The translations under genes were made by a program, and so were the position numbers. A stretch of 64,000 bases of DNA, from positions 4,501,769-4,565,768 of the forward strand of contig JADCRB010000026.1 in NCBI GenBank assembly GCA_021464245.1, written 5' to 3'. Shown piece by piece: positions 51,113-62,900 of this stretch; the stretch's first letter is position 1, and the number at the start of each line of letters is the position of its first letter. This stretch comes from Carallia brachiata. Its lineage: Eukaryota > Streptophyta > Magnoliopsida > Malpighiales > Rhizophoraceae. The notes beneath the pieces were generated by a model, which had not been told where the DNA came from, did no database searches, and saw nothing but the letters and a program-made list of their open reading frames with translations.

Positions 51113-51887
51113 CTTAGATGATATCATCGTAAGGCCAACAAGCTTAGTAGCAAACATTGGGGGAGACGTTAATTTCAATAAGGGAAAAGGTACAAAGACA
51201 TAGGTTTTAGACGCGGTTAAGTCACAAATTCTGCAACAATAACTAACAATGACTAAATGTGCACCAAAACTGATTGTATGTGTATTAAATAGTTTAAAAC
51301 TTTAGTGATGTTCCGCTTCGTCTTGTTGCATGTTTAATTAGTCTGTTGCATATTCAACTGTTTTTGATTGAAATTTTGAATATTTCAGTAACTTAACTAT
51401 GTATAAACCCTATGTTTATGTGCACCCTTTCAATGATTATAATTTATTCAATCTAAAATATTTTTTATACCGAATGTTTGTATAAATTAAGAATGATGAG
51501 TTCGTAATGTAAAAGAATGTGATACAAGAAAATTAGAAGAATACAAAAGAAGAAAAAGAAGTCTGATTAGAGTCATGAGTCACATTATATGTACATAGAT
51601 TTTTTTAACAAAGATAATATTAGTGATACGATAATATGATTTCTACAAATATAAATGTGTGACCATAAAAGCATTACTTTGATACTAATAGAACTTAATG
51701 CTAAAAACTGATTTTGATACCTAGATAAAGCTGAAATCTGAGGAATTTGGAAAAAGAATTGCAACAGATTCCATTGTAGATAATTATAACTACTTTCAAC
51801 AGATTTCCCCGCCAAAATCAGCAGCACCCCTTACCACCAAACTGCAAACTGTAACTGCCTTTCTTCTTGAATCAATCAACATAAGCC

Positions 51888-51893
51888 ACGTGT
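51888..51893. promoter_or_regulatory. CACGTG (G-box/ABRE core) upstream of the GeBP-like gene
   Basis: GCCACGTGTCC matches the ABRE/G-box consensus and lies about 225 bases before the start codon. A role in abscisic-acid or light response is inferred from the motif only. Confidence 0.4.
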
Positions 51894-52114
51894 CCTCTTT
51901 AAACTGCAAATCCCGCCCAACTTCGAAGCTTTCTTCTACGTGTGCCACGCGTCCTTCCTTGCCCTGCATCAATTATCAAAATCCGCTCCCTGAAACCCTC
52001 CATACCCAACTTCCATAAACCTCCATCACATCTTGCTTTCTTTGTTTCTCGTTTTCTGAAAAATCAAGAAAATCCCACAAAAATTTCAAGATCCACAGCA
52101 AGAAAAGCGACGCC

Positions 52115-52771
52115 ATGAACACCAGGCCACCTGGTTCTGGTTCTGGTTCTCAATCAAGCGATGAAGGAGAACCACCAAGAAGGGACTATGGGAAAGCGAT
52201 TGCTCCTGAAGAACATCATGAAAAGTTTTCAATGAGTAAAGAAAACGAACTTTCTTTTGACCACGAACGTCCTCTTTCGATTCGCAAATCCACGGATCCT
52301 TTTGAATGGAAGCAGATCAAGCTTTTCCTTGAGGGAATGGTCACTGATGTGAAGTCCGAGGTCTATTTCTTGAAAGACATGCTCGATTTCTACTCCACCC
52401 ACAACGAATACCCTTTCGACAATGACAATGCCTTGGATGAATTCGTCAGGACATCGATTGGGGTCAATGTCTCTAGACATGCAGTCCTGGAGCAGATACA
52501 CCAGGCGAAGGAGAGGTATGAGGGAAGGGCCATTGTAACAGCGGATCCGAACAACGAATTCGAATTCAGGGATTCTGATTACGAACAAGCATTTCGTTTG
52601 GGAGAACAGATATGGGGTCCTGCGACTGAGACTCAACATGAGCATGCTGCTGATCAACTTGAAAGCAACAGCCAGCAGTCGGAGAATCGGAATGAGGAGG
52701 GTACCACTACCAGCATTGGACAAGATGCTCATGACGATGATGGTGATGATTCAACCGAAGAGAATCATTGA
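52115..52771 (+). CDS. GeBP/STOREKEEPER-like (DUF573) protein, single exon
   Basis: A single exon of 218 aa. The middle (about residues 62-168) resembles the DUF573 domain of GLABROUS1 enhancer-binding proteins, a plant family of unusual leucine-zipper transcription factors. A Trp-containing start (DPFEWKQIKLFLEGM) is followed by a helix (LKDMLDFYSTHNEYPFDN), DEFVRTSIGVNVSRHAVLEQ, KERYEGR and the closing QAFRLGEQIWG, as in family members that read LKGxxDFxxxxG, SVSKxQLxxKIRxLKxKY and ELSKKIWG. The N-terminus is Ser/Gly-rich and disordered. The C-terminus is acidic (AHDDDGDDSTEEN), so the protein is probably nuclear. It is diverged from typical members: few basic residues in the helix region and no obvious leucine zipper. 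DNA binding is thus less certain than membership. Confidence 0.75.
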   Translation: MNTRPPGSGSGSQSSDEGEPPRRDYGKAIAPEEHHEKFSMSKENELSFDHERPLSIRKSTDPFEWKQIKLFLEGMVTDVKSEVYFLKDMLDFYSTHNEYPFDNDNALDEFVRTSIGVNVSRHAVLEQIHQAKERYEGRAIVTADPNNEFEFRDSDYEQAFRLGEQIWGPATETQHEHAADQLESNSQQSENRNEEGTTTSIGQDAHDDDGDDSTEENH

Positions 52772-54251
52772 ATTTGCTGCCGCACGTTCATATTCATTGC
52801 TAGGATGTTACTAATTAGTGGGGTCTATAAAAAGCTGCGGGTTGAGTTAGATAGGAAATCGGAAGAGGCCATGCCATTGCAGAAGTTACTGAGATTTTTC
52901 TTGAAGCAACTTTTTTTTCTCTGTGCACAGTAAGATCACCGTCCCGGAACTAATAGTTTTGCTCATTGAAGAATTCAATTCAATAACAGTTTAGATTCTT
53001 TGATCTTTCCTAATCTTTTTGCACATTAGGGTCTACAACTTTTGTATTGTGTCAGATGCGATCAGGTTTTTCTTCTACATTACTGGTTTAGTCAGTTGTA
53101 CAGTCAGCAGTCTTTGAAGTCATATAATTTTCCACTTTTGTCGTGGAGTAATCAATCACGGAATATTTTCAGTTTCGATATTATTGTCCATTGATGTGGA
53201 GATATCTTGTAACCAAGACTTAAAATTTTTACTATGTGGATTACTGCATGTTGCAATCAGTTCATACGTTATGTGATTGAGACGGCTCCCAACTAAATTC
53301 TTTGTAGTAAAAAATGTAATTAATCAGCGGATCACTTGTGGCATCCAAACTCTGAATGCTCTTTGTGATTCAGAATTAGATTGAAAGTATGTTACTGTTA
53401 CATGGGCTGTATTTGTTCTTTGAGACACATGCTGATGCAGTCTAGTTCTGCAATCTCAATCTCCTCTAGTCTGTTGGCAGATAGATGAGGCTACTCCGTG
53501 CATGTGTCAAAAATTACTCTGCATAGCACATTCTGGAAGGGAAAATGTTTTGATCACAAGTCTCATTCTGTGCCAGCCTTAGCCTAACTGACACTGTTGC
53601 CAATTTACTGCTACATTCATTAGTAAACTAGGCCAATAGTCGCGGGAGCTCAATGCTGAGATCTCGGTCAAAGGTAATTGAAGCATTAGCAAGCCAAAAT
53701 GATGCATCAGGATCCCTTTCTTTCACGGCCAGAGGGCACCACGTAGGCCAAATGAGGCGCAGTCTCAATATTGAAAAGATCTTCGATACCAAACTTGTGT
53801 TTGCTTGTGAAACGATCATCTGTTCATATTCTAATTACTATTTCTTTTTCTGCTGGGTTTTCCCAGTTGAAAATTTTACTGCAATAAAGAACATACTTCA
53901 GTGGCAGCCTCTAGACGTATGTATCACCTATGCAGCATATAAAAAGATAGAGATTTACGAGGGACAGCTGCAAAGAAGACATTTTGATACCCAATGGGGA
54001 AAGGCCCCAGAACCTATCATCAAGAAGAAGGAATTTCGAGGCCGTGGATACCAATTGTGGGTACGGTGGCAGCAATTGCTCCCAGCTTTGGCTTGCACAG
54101 AATGGTTGAATTCCCAGATGCATCAAGTCCCACCATTTAATTATTGCTACATTCTTGGCATTGTGACCAAATTACAACAAATGGGAAAAAAAGTGCTACT
54201 TTAGAGATCTCAATCACAAACTTTACAAACACCAAAACAAGTTATGCTCAG
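52772..54251. other. Intergenic region between the GeBP-like and SEP1 genes
   Basis: It holds the GeBP-like 3' flank and copy B of the direct repeat (53745-54013). The long forward open frame 53653-54204 (183 codons) runs through this repeat but has no recognisable domain and is not kept in copy A. Confidence 0.5.
53745..54013 (+). repeat. Direct repeat copy B (partner at 50841-51112)
   Basis: Same orientation and landmark order as copy A, 2.9 kb further on, so the two copies enclose the GeBP-like gene. Copy B lies within a 183-codon open frame that is broken in copy A. Termini do not look like LTRs. Confidence 0.8.
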
Positions 54252-55886
54252 TCATTCCTTTGAAGCAGACTGGAAAATGAAGATCGCTGTGAGAACGCCC
54301 ACTAATCCTGTTACCGCCAAAGCCACAGTAGGTAAGGGGGTTGTGAGCCCGAAATTCTGCAAAATCAAAACCAAAGTATATTTATAAGTCCTTATATCTG
54401 ACTGACATTTACAAGCACCAGCTGGCTGCACTTGTGGATGTGTTAGAAGAAAGAGTGAAAAGGGGAGATGACATTATGTAAAAGGTATACTGAGACGAAC
54501 AAATATATAGTAGGTAAAGCAAAAGGGAATGGCAACTGTATTTCAGTATGCAATCTTTTGTCGAACCAAACACTTGAAATGAAGCCAGATTGTGGTCACA
54601 GAAGAACTCTGAGATTGAGGATTCCAGGGTTGAAAAGAAAGATTTATGTGGAATGCATCATATCATCTAACAGGAGTGCCAAAGGCAATCTGTACTGATA
54701 TGGTTATAGGAATAGTGAGTCACGTTAGTTTTTGATGCTATCAGGAAAATTCAAGCTTTTTACGCCAAATCCTATAGGTTGACTGAAAATGTAATCCACC
54801 ACTTCCCATCATATGGGTTAACCGTCAATCTTGAGCTAGTGTAAGCTAGTGCTCCAAATCAGTTTATGGACAGAACATCTATACCAAGATGCATCATTTA
54901 TCATTGACACAATGGAAAAATTATGAACTCATTATGCTTGCAATTGGTGTTAAATCATTGCATAGCTCAGTCATAGAAACCCAAAAGTTGCACAGGCCAT
55001 ACCTCCAGAAGCCCCTTGCCAGTGGCTATTTCAACACTAATAGCCACTGCAAAGCCAACCATGGCAAACCGTCCAAGCCATACATCCAAACTGCTGCCCT
55101 TTTGGGTACTTTGCTCACATCTTATAGAAACTGACGCCATTCGGGTTGCAGGCTTTCCACTATTTGATGTTCTCGATATCACTGGAAAAGAAAGCAGGCG
55201 TTAGAGCGCTCAAGCATCCTTCTTTGCAAGTTACAAGTTACTATAATTTCAGTGCACAGCGGCGTTGGTACAACCAGTTAAATTCATCTTTCATCTTGCA
55301 CAAGTCCTTAAAGGAGACTGAACATAACAGGAAACTACCCAAGACTGGCAGATGCATTCACGTAGACTTTCAAGAGCCAAAGTTCGGATCTTCCAAGCAC
55401 CCCCCCAAAAAAAAAATCCATCGATTAAGCAAAATTGTGTTCTTTTTTGGGCACCCATCAATGGGTTTTTGCAAAATTTAATCTAAGCAATCAAAAACAA
55501 TTGGCAACTGACGCACCTTAAACCTAAAGAACCATGATTCACAAGGGAAACATAAAAGGAAATCAAGAAGGAAAAAGAAAAGCAAACCAATTGGGGGGAA
55601 AGAAAATCATAATGCAAGAACCGGAATCCTTACAAAGTGGGGAACCGGTAGCAAAGGTGGTACTTTTCCGGGCAAAACTCGAAGTGGGTAATCGAGAAAC
55701 GGCATAGGCTCTTGCTAGGTTAAAAGCACGGACATCTGCAACAGTATTTTAACAAGCATAAATCCAAGAAATTAGGGGGGAAAAAAAAAAAAGAAATGCT
55801 CTGACGCTCAGGCAGGAAGCAAGAGGAAGACTACCTTGGCCCGAGAAGGAGAGTAAAGCAGAGACTTGAGTTGCTGCCGCTGCCAT
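54252..55886 (-). CDS. SEP1: Stress-enhanced protein 1, light-harvesting-like (4 exons)
   Basis: Exons on the reverse strand: 55886-55835, 55735-55634, 55181-55003, 54356-54252. All are in phase, giving 145 aa, against 146 in Arabidopsis SEP1/LIL4. The Ser/Ala-rich N-terminus (about 1-70) is a plastid transit peptide. The mature part starts near SVSIRCEQSTQ and has two thylakoid membrane helices: WLGRFAMVGFAVAISVEIATG with GKGLLENFG, and PTVALAVTGLVGVLTAIFIF. SEP proteins are two-helix relatives of ELIPs and chlorophyll a/b-binding proteins that rise under high light and are thought to protect against photo-oxidation. The helix-1 motif (ELIP-type GRxAMVGF) is intact. Its place next to the PGDH gene is as in Arabidopsis (At4g34190 and At4g34200). 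Confidence 0.93.
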
Positions 55887-57261
55887 GTTCTTGGTGATGT
55901 TTCTAGACAGAGGGAGAAATTATGTGGCGCAACACTGCCTGAAAACGTAATCCAGTTTATCTGTTTTGCGTGGCAGTTGATGAAGATGGCCAGACAAAGT
56001 TAAGAAAGTTGTTGGGAAAAGGAAAAAGAAAAAAAAGGCCACGTTTGCCATTTTAATTCCAAATTTTGAATTATGAAGATTTTGCCGTGGCATTAGAAAG
56101 ACACCTAAATTGATTAAAATTTAAATTTTTATTTTAATTAAGTTTTAATTTTAAGAAAAAGAGTGAAATTTATATATAAAAAATTATTTTATTATATAAT
56201 TTACGGTCTAATTAATCTACTGATAAAAAAAAAATTGCCACTATTTACAAGTTCAAATTGCAAAATTATTTGAAATCTTATAGTGTCAACTTTTTTAAAG
56301 TTTTAGAGAATTGATAAATAAAATTGCAGAAATGTAGAGGACAAATTCACACACTTTCACTTCATGTACACTTAAAAGTGAATGGGCAGCTGAAGCTGAA
56401 TTTATGGGCTTGAAAATGGTGAAATTGTTTTAGTACTTGCGGGAGGTGTGCCTTGCCGGAGCCTAATCTTATTTCATTTAAACAGGAAGGCGTTGATACA
56501 GATGATAGGGACAGAGATACGTTATTACTTAATTAGATATCTCTTATTCGAGTTTTGAGAATACAACCGCGTTAAATACATACTAAGAGACCTTTACCAC
56601 CCTTCAGGATCCTACTCGAATCGGTCCAAATTAATCAGTCTAATAAATTAGATACTAAACGGTTTGAGATAAAAAATTTTTATTTTATTCACACATTAAT
56701 ACCTTCTGCCATCTCTCAGGCGAGTTGTTTTGGTTTGACTGGTTACGCAGCAGGCACTGCCGCTACTTAGCAATTCATAATTGGGGCATTACCCTGCACC
56801 GAACTCTAGTTGAGGTTCCATTCCTTTTAGGTTCAAAAGGAGAAAGACGTTTCACCGTCTCCAAACGAGGATGGCTCTATGAAATGAGACTATCTACTGA
56901 GAGATAAAAAAGAGCCTTCTACTGCATGAGATTTCAACAATGTGTAAGATCTGAAAAAGTGTCATATTTATCTAATGACACATATAAAGGTTATTCGATT
57001 TTGTTTAAACAGTTTTCGAGAAAGACCAATCACTTTCAAGAAGCCTCTACGACAGAGCTAGAAGCAAAATTGAATTACAGACAACAGAACCTGTAGAAAG
57101 AACATAAATTTAAAGCTGAATTATTCTTCTCCCTCCCTAATGCTCTCTTCAAAACCACCAAAATCAGGAATAGCAATCTAGTAATGATTCCCACCCAAAA
57201 AAAAAGATGATGAAGCACAATAATGAAGACAAACAGACAAGAAGCAACGAAAAATGCAGCA
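55887..57261. other. Intergenic region between the SEP1 and PGDH genes
   Basis: It holds the SEP1 leader and promoter, AT-rich DNA, a decayed SINE-like segment (about 56487-56640) and the PGDH 3' flank. No gene is supported; the frame at 56725-56907 has no recognisable features. Confidence 0.5.
56487..56640 (+). repeat. Decayed SINE-like segment related to the element at 31.5 kb
   Basis: TTATTCGAGTTTTGAG is B-box-like and is followed by CCTACTCGAATCGGTCCAAA, then TTAGATACTAAA. This mirrors the order TTCGAGTCTTA, then TATTCGAATCGGATTAG, then AGATACCGAAG in the 31502-31691 element. No A tail or target duplication is seen. Confidence 0.4.
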
Positions 57262-59791
57262 CTACAACTTAAGAAAGACAAACTCTTCAATTGCTGGGAC
57301 ATCCCCAATCTTTTTCAAACTCTCTCTGCTTGGTTGCTCATCAACCCCAATCGCCATGAGAGCTTGCTTTCGTGGAGCAATCCGTCCAACAGTCATGAAG
57401 CTGACATTTACATTCTCCTCACCCAAAACGCTGCCCACCTTGCCAATCATGCCCGGCTGATCAACCTGTCGGCAGAGTATGATACTACCTTCCAAGCTCA
57501 CATCCATCTCGAAAGATCCAACCTTTGTCAAATGAGGAATCCCATCCTTCACTCGTCCCTCAACCTTAATTTCCCCAGTTTCTGATATGGCGCTGGCAAA
57601 TTTTGACTCCACATTGGCAATCTGAACCTGGATAGACTCAAGCGGACTTTCAGGAGAACCATCCAGAACAACTCGTTCTTCAGTTATTCTCAGTCCTCTC
57701 TGTTTTGCAGTAAAGTCAGCATTAACCAAGTTAACAAAGACACTGGATATGGGCTCAATCAGACCCTTGGTAATCATCGCACGAAGCACCCTGGTGTCAA
57801 GGTCATCAGGAGCTCTAGCAGAAGCATAAGTAACCTTCACAGTTTTCACACCACTTCCACCTGCTACTAGCTGGACAGCCAGTCTCCCAAGCTTCTCGGC
57901 AAGTTCAACAAATGGTTTCAGCTCTGTCAGAACCTGCAATGAAGGAATGGCAACGGAAGGTGAAACTCCTGACTAACCACCAACCAATTTATACTAAGAA
58001 ATATATAAATGAAAGCCAACAAAAATTGGCAGAGTTCTGTTACAATACCTCTGCAGGTACCATTGGTGCATTGACTGCTGTAGAAGCAAGCTCCCCACTC
58101 AAGGCTCCAACAACGGCTTCAGCTATTTCAATAGCCACCCCTTCCTACACATCAAACCGAAAGAGTTTCTTTTTAACCTGAATAAGAGAAGGAATGAAGC
58201 AACGGAGATTACATATGCCAACAGGTAAACAGACCTGAGCTTCGACAGTACTAGCGCCGAGATGTGGCGTGGCGGTAACCTTCTCATGTTGGATCAACTT
58301 GCTATCCTTTGGTGGGGGCTCTTCTGTAAATACATCAAGAGCTGCCTGAGCAACAATTCCAGCATTCAGTGCCCTCACGAGAGCTTCTTCATCAATCACT
58401 CCTCCCCGAGCAACATTGACAATCCTAACTCCTTTCTTCATCTTAGCAAAAGTTTCATCATTGAGTATTTTTGATGTAGCAGCAGTAAGCGGCATGTGCA
58501 AGGAGATAAAATCAGCAGTTGCTATGGCCTCATCAAAGCTAACAAGCTCCACACCAACGGCACGAGCTCGGTCAGCTGGGGCATATGGATCGTGCGCAAT
58601 CACATGCATGCCAAGTCCCTTAGCACGTCGGGCAACTTCCGATCCAACCTTTCCAAAGCCCATAACTGCCAGCGTTTTCCCAACAAGTGATACACCCACA
58701 TATTTGCTCCTCTGCCACTTTCCTGCATCACCCAAAATACAAAAATTACTTAATTTTGGGCCAATTACCTCAACATTTACTGTCATTTAGATTAACATAG
58801 TTTTGAAATAAAAAGACAACCACAACAAGGAATCATGGTACTAATTATTGTTGTAGATTACTGATAGCTTTTATCAACAAGGCTACATATTCAGTATAAA
58901 TCTCCTGCAAGCAATTTCCAACAACCCCACCTTCCTATTTTTTCTAAATCTCAAATTTTTAGTAGCACGCCAGATATGATAATTACAAAATCAGAAATCA
59001 TAAGCAAGATCCCAAAGAAAAGACAACACAGTGGGGAAACAGCAGAAAATCGCTATTTTTACGTCAGTTTCAAATTACTTTCGAAAAAAAATCCATTTCC
59101 AATTACACCCAATATCTTATCAGTTATTGAAAGCAGATCCAATGGCATATCTAAGGGAAAAACGACGACGAAATGCTCAGAACAAACCAAAACCATACAA
59201 AACAGAGAACCTTAAATAGAAAACGTCAAAAGACAAAAAAAACAGACCAGCTTTAACAGAGGCATCGGCTTGGGCAACGTTCCTTGCCATGGCCGCCAAG
59301 AGGGCGATCCCATGCTCCGCAGCTGCAACGGTATTGGCAGTCGGCGCATTAACCACCAAACATCCGTGCTCCGTCGCGGCAGCCAGATCCACATTATCGA
59401 TCCCGACCCCGGCTCTCCCCACAACCTTCAATCTCCCGCCGGAAGACTCGAACACTTCGCGAGTCACCTTGGTGCCGCTTCTCACGATCAAAGCATCACA
59501 GAGCGAGATCTTGGTGCAGAGCTCCTCCGGCGAGAGGTTATAAGAGCAATCCACATTGGCAAAATCTTTAAGCAGATTCAGCCCCGCTTCTCCCAACTTC
59601 TCGGCGACGAGGACGGTGGGTTTTCCGCCGAGGGAGGCGGCGGTGACGAAGACGACCGAGAGGGAACTGCGGCGGGGGTTGCGGAAAGAGATGGAGAAAG
59701 GGGAGAGCTTGTTGGAGGATAGAGAGAGGGAAGAGAGCTTGTTGGGGAGAGGCGTGTAGCGGAGGTTGGCGGCGGAGGTGGCGGCGGCCAT
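57262..59791 (-). CDS. PGDH: D-3-phosphoglycerate dehydrogenase, plastid (4 exons)
   Basis: Exons on the reverse strand: 59791-59248, 58722-58235, 58144-58049, 57933-57262. All are in phase, giving 599 aa. The enzyme oxidises 3-phosphoglycerate to 3-phosphohydroxypyruvate with NAD, the first step of the phosphorylated serine pathway in plastids. Order: Ser-rich transit peptide (about 1-50), substrate domain (KPTVLVAEKLGEAGLNLL, VGRAGVGIDNVDL), NAD-binding Rossmann core with GFGKVG (203-208), catalytic His335 in TPHLGAS, an allosteric substrate-binding (ASB) region, and a C-terminal ACT domain (about 528-599, ILCRQVDQPGMIGKVGSVL). The start is MAAATS at 59791: a TATA box lies at 59883-59876, so an RNA starting some 25-30 bases on cannot encode residues from the longer open frame beginning at 59863, whose first codon is TTG anyway. 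The nearest by position is Arabidopsis EDA9/PGDH1 (At4g34200). Confidence 0.96.
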
Positions 59792-59875
59792 TATTCGGTG
59801 GTGGCTCCGGTGACGGTGGTTGGCGAAGGGTCGAGGTATCAATAATGGGTGGGAGGAGACCAAGGGGGAGACGGG

Positions 59876-59883
59876 CTTTTATA
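59876..59883 (-). promoter_or_regulatory. TATA box of the PGDH gene
   Basis: TATAAAAG on the reverse strand, about 85 bases before the ATG. It predicts transcription from near 59850 and a leader of about 60 bases, which fixes 59791 as the first usable start codon. Confidence 0.6.
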
Positions 59884-59928
59884 CCTCTCTGGGGTTTGGT
59901 GAGGGTTTTAGATGGAAAATGACATCTC

Positions 59929-59981
59929 CCACGCGCGTGGAGCGGAAAATAATGTGCGTATATTCCACGCTATGGCACGTG
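59929..59981. promoter_or_regulatory. PGDH promoter: CCACGCGCGTGG palindrome and G-box
   Basis: A perfect 12-base palindrome CCACGCGCGTGG (59929-59940) and the G-box core CACGTG (59976-59981) lie 45-105 bases upstream of the TATA box. Both are typical bZIP/bHLH-type targets. Function is inferred from sequence and position. Confidence 0.45.
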
Positions 59982-59983
59982 AG

Positions 59984-62900
59984 AGTGGGGCTTTGCCCCA
60001 ATATGATTAATTGGTTAGTGTCAATGTGTCATTGACGGAAGCAAAAGGAAAGAAGGTCAATAGGAGATTTAATTGCATTATGTGCATTGATTATTCTGTG
60101 TTTATATTTTTGGCTTTTTTAGAGTATTATTACTGCTTTTACTTTTCGTTTTATTTGGTGTTTTGGTTTTGTTTGGTATCTTGGTAGGCAAGTGAGATTA
60201 GGAAATAAAATCGGATACGTTTTATGGGAATTAACAGTTTGAATATAGAAGGTTAGCGCCATTGATTATGTGCTTTAATAGGTAGAGTTTGCTTGTCATC
60301 AAGTTATAAGTCTTAAATTTAAATCTTTATCGAGACGATAATATTCTTTGATAGATTTTGTTGGATAATACAGTTATTATTTTTGTTTTCTGTACTGAAA
60401 AAAGGAGATATAGGAAGTTTGTACTTTTTAATCAAGTCAACAAGGTTGTTACTGTTAGGCCAAGAAGAAGGTAAAAGAAATGGACAGCCCCCCTCTCTAG
60501 TCTCCACAAAATTGGCGCAGAGCCCTTTGGCCTTTTGGGAGATGGTTCTAACTTCCAAAAGTGTCGAAGTTGAGGAAAATAACTATAATGAATACGAGTA
60601 AGACTGTGGTTGGTGGAAAATTAAGAATAAAGGGTGGACCCAGAATGGCGTCTGTGGTTGGTGAGAAAACTTTGAAAAGATCTGCTTTTCCTTCCTCTGG
60701 TAGTGGAAAACCAGAAGTTTGTTTCTTTGGTAGGTGAACGATTTAGATTATTAATAATTGTTTTTTAATTTCACAATAATAATTTTAAAATAAAAATAAA
60801 GTCACGTAGATAATTAGATATTAAAAGGTAAGTAAATTTTTAAATATTTTTAGATAAATCTAATTTATGATTTGTTACTAATTAAGTATAGTTAGACAGT
60901 CTTATACTTATTAATAAAACAAAGAACCATCCTGCTTTGCATTCCCTTATGAGCCAACTCTTTTTGTTTTTGGAGGCAAAAAATATCGTAATCTAATGTC
61001 TGAGTAATGCTATACTGCCAAACTTAATTTATTGATTAAGTTATAAGAATACATTGAAAAAATATATAGTTAGATAGAGATTTTTTTTCTCATTTTTTAT
61101 TTTGTTAAATCAAATTTGTCTTAACCAAGTATATAAATTTATCAGCTTAATTTATTGGAACTTTTAAGTCGATATAAATATTAAAAAATTTTCAATTCGA
61201 TGGGCCTGATGGAAAAATCATTTAAAACAGAAAGCCCTTTTCTTTTTCTTTGTTTTTTTTTTTGGTTTATGAAAACATTTTCGAGTGCATTCGTGCAGAC
61301 CAATCCTAACTGATAATTTAGTCAAATTATTTGATTTAAATAGCATTTACGAGCACATTTTGCCACAATATTAAAGTGTTTTTTAACCTTTGTGGAAGAC
61401 CTTTTTACCACATGTTACCGTAAAAAAGACCATGGACCGCCCTTTATTAACATTTTTTTGATTAAAAAAAAAATATTCGCAGATATACTGGTTATAATAC
61501 GTATGAACTGAGGCCAAATTTTTTACTATTAGCTTCTTTATTCAACATTCTTTATAGAGAGAACTCGTCATCTGAATACTCGTGAGTTTGAGCGTGTCTC
61601 CTCTACAGTAGACCATAACGATTGTTGAATCCGAAACTCAACAGTCAATCTATTAGTCCTTTAAGTTTATTGGGCGAGAAAATCCATATATTGAAATATG
61701 GAGAAAATCAAATCTGAGTTATTTGTGTAAAAACACCAAAAAAAAAAAAATCACTACTTAGAATATCACCTCTAATAGTACCCTTTATTAACGTACTTGT
61801 GCACAGAAAATTATGCCCTCAATTTAAAGTTGACTCTAACTTATTTATGTAAGTTTGGTTTGGTGGGGGGATGTATGATAAGAGTGCATGTGAATGAGAT
61901 GGATTCTTCTTTTTAGGGACCTTTCACGTTTGGCCCCTCTGCGATTCATGGATTGTAGTAGTCATGGCCTCGTGGGGGCAGTGCACTGACTGACGACAGC
62001 AGCACCACCACCCACCCAGGCAAATCCTGGAAAAAGCTTTTTATATATTAGGGAATATACGCATAGGGAAAGACGGCATCTTTTTTGAAATGTTCGGAAT
62101 TGCTTTATTATACTGCTTCCAATTCAATTCAAGTAAAAAAAAATCAAAAATAAATTTAAGCAAAATATAAAAAGATTTTACTACGTAGTAATGTAGTAGG
62201 AGATACAAAAGAGTGCATAGTTTGTTAAACGGTTCATATAGAATTTTTTAAAAAAAGTTAAAAAACATTTCACTAAATTAGGTCACGTAATTATATATTC
62301 ACTGCATTATTGAAGATGTGTTGCCATCGAATTTTTCTAAAACTATGCACATATGTGTGTGTTTGTGCTTGCATCTATTTTGGGAAATTGGGATAACCAT
62401 GTCTTGAATTTGTACCTTCTACATAGGACGTATAGAACTTGGCTTTCTCAACCTGTCTGTCGGTCTACTTTAAAAATGATGGTGGCATGTAAAAAAAAGT
62501 ACGAATTTCTTGCATCAGGCTAAAACGTATGTTGTCAATTTAGTGAGTTGGTGGGCAACTGGCAGTTCTCTGGGTAAATTTGTGGATATTCCTTGAATCT
62601 TTAAAAACAAGGGAAAAGAAAATTCAAAACGTATATAGAGCAACAAATTTTCTAGGGCAAATTGAAAGAAGAATTTAGCACATGCAAATTTCTCTATTTC
62701 TAATTGAATCAATATTTATATTCCAAGAAGCAATACCTTCAATATCAAAAGACTATTCTTTTTTTAAGAAAAAAAAAAGAAGAAATCATTAATGATATTT
62801 TACAGTTCCACTAGATAAAATTTCATTAATAAGAAAAGAAAATTTTGTGAGAATAAATTTAATTTCATCAAACACTTTATCACAAACTCAAACCTAACAG

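Larger units (their letters stand above)
49916..52114. other. Intergenic region between the LRR and GeBP-like genes
   Basis: No gene seen. It holds copy A of a direct repeat (50841-51112) and the GeBP-like promoter, which has GCCACGTGTCC at 51886-51896 (a CACGTG/ABRE-type core) and a second ACGTG at about 51938. Confidence 0.55.

Noticed and set aside
52229..52732. Reverse open frame of 167 codons opposite the GeBP-like gene
   Set aside because: Shadow of the forward gene, whose protein matches a known domain pattern.
50841..54013. Direct repeats read as LTRs of a retroelement around the GeBP-like gene
   Set aside because: No TG...CA ends, primer-binding site, polypurine tract or target duplication, and the interior is an ordinary gene with its own promoter.
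53653..54204. Forward open frame of 183 codons next to the GeBP-like gene
   Set aside because: It has no recognisable domain, runs through a direct repeat and is broken in the other copy. Probably a chance frame in a decayed segment.
59270..59722. Forward open frame of 150 codons opposite PGDH exon 1
   Set aside because: Antisense shadow of the plastid PGDH N-terminus.
59791..59863. Longer PGDH N-terminus starting at 59863
   Set aside because: The first codon would be TTG, and the TATA box at 59883-59876 places transcription start inside this stretch.
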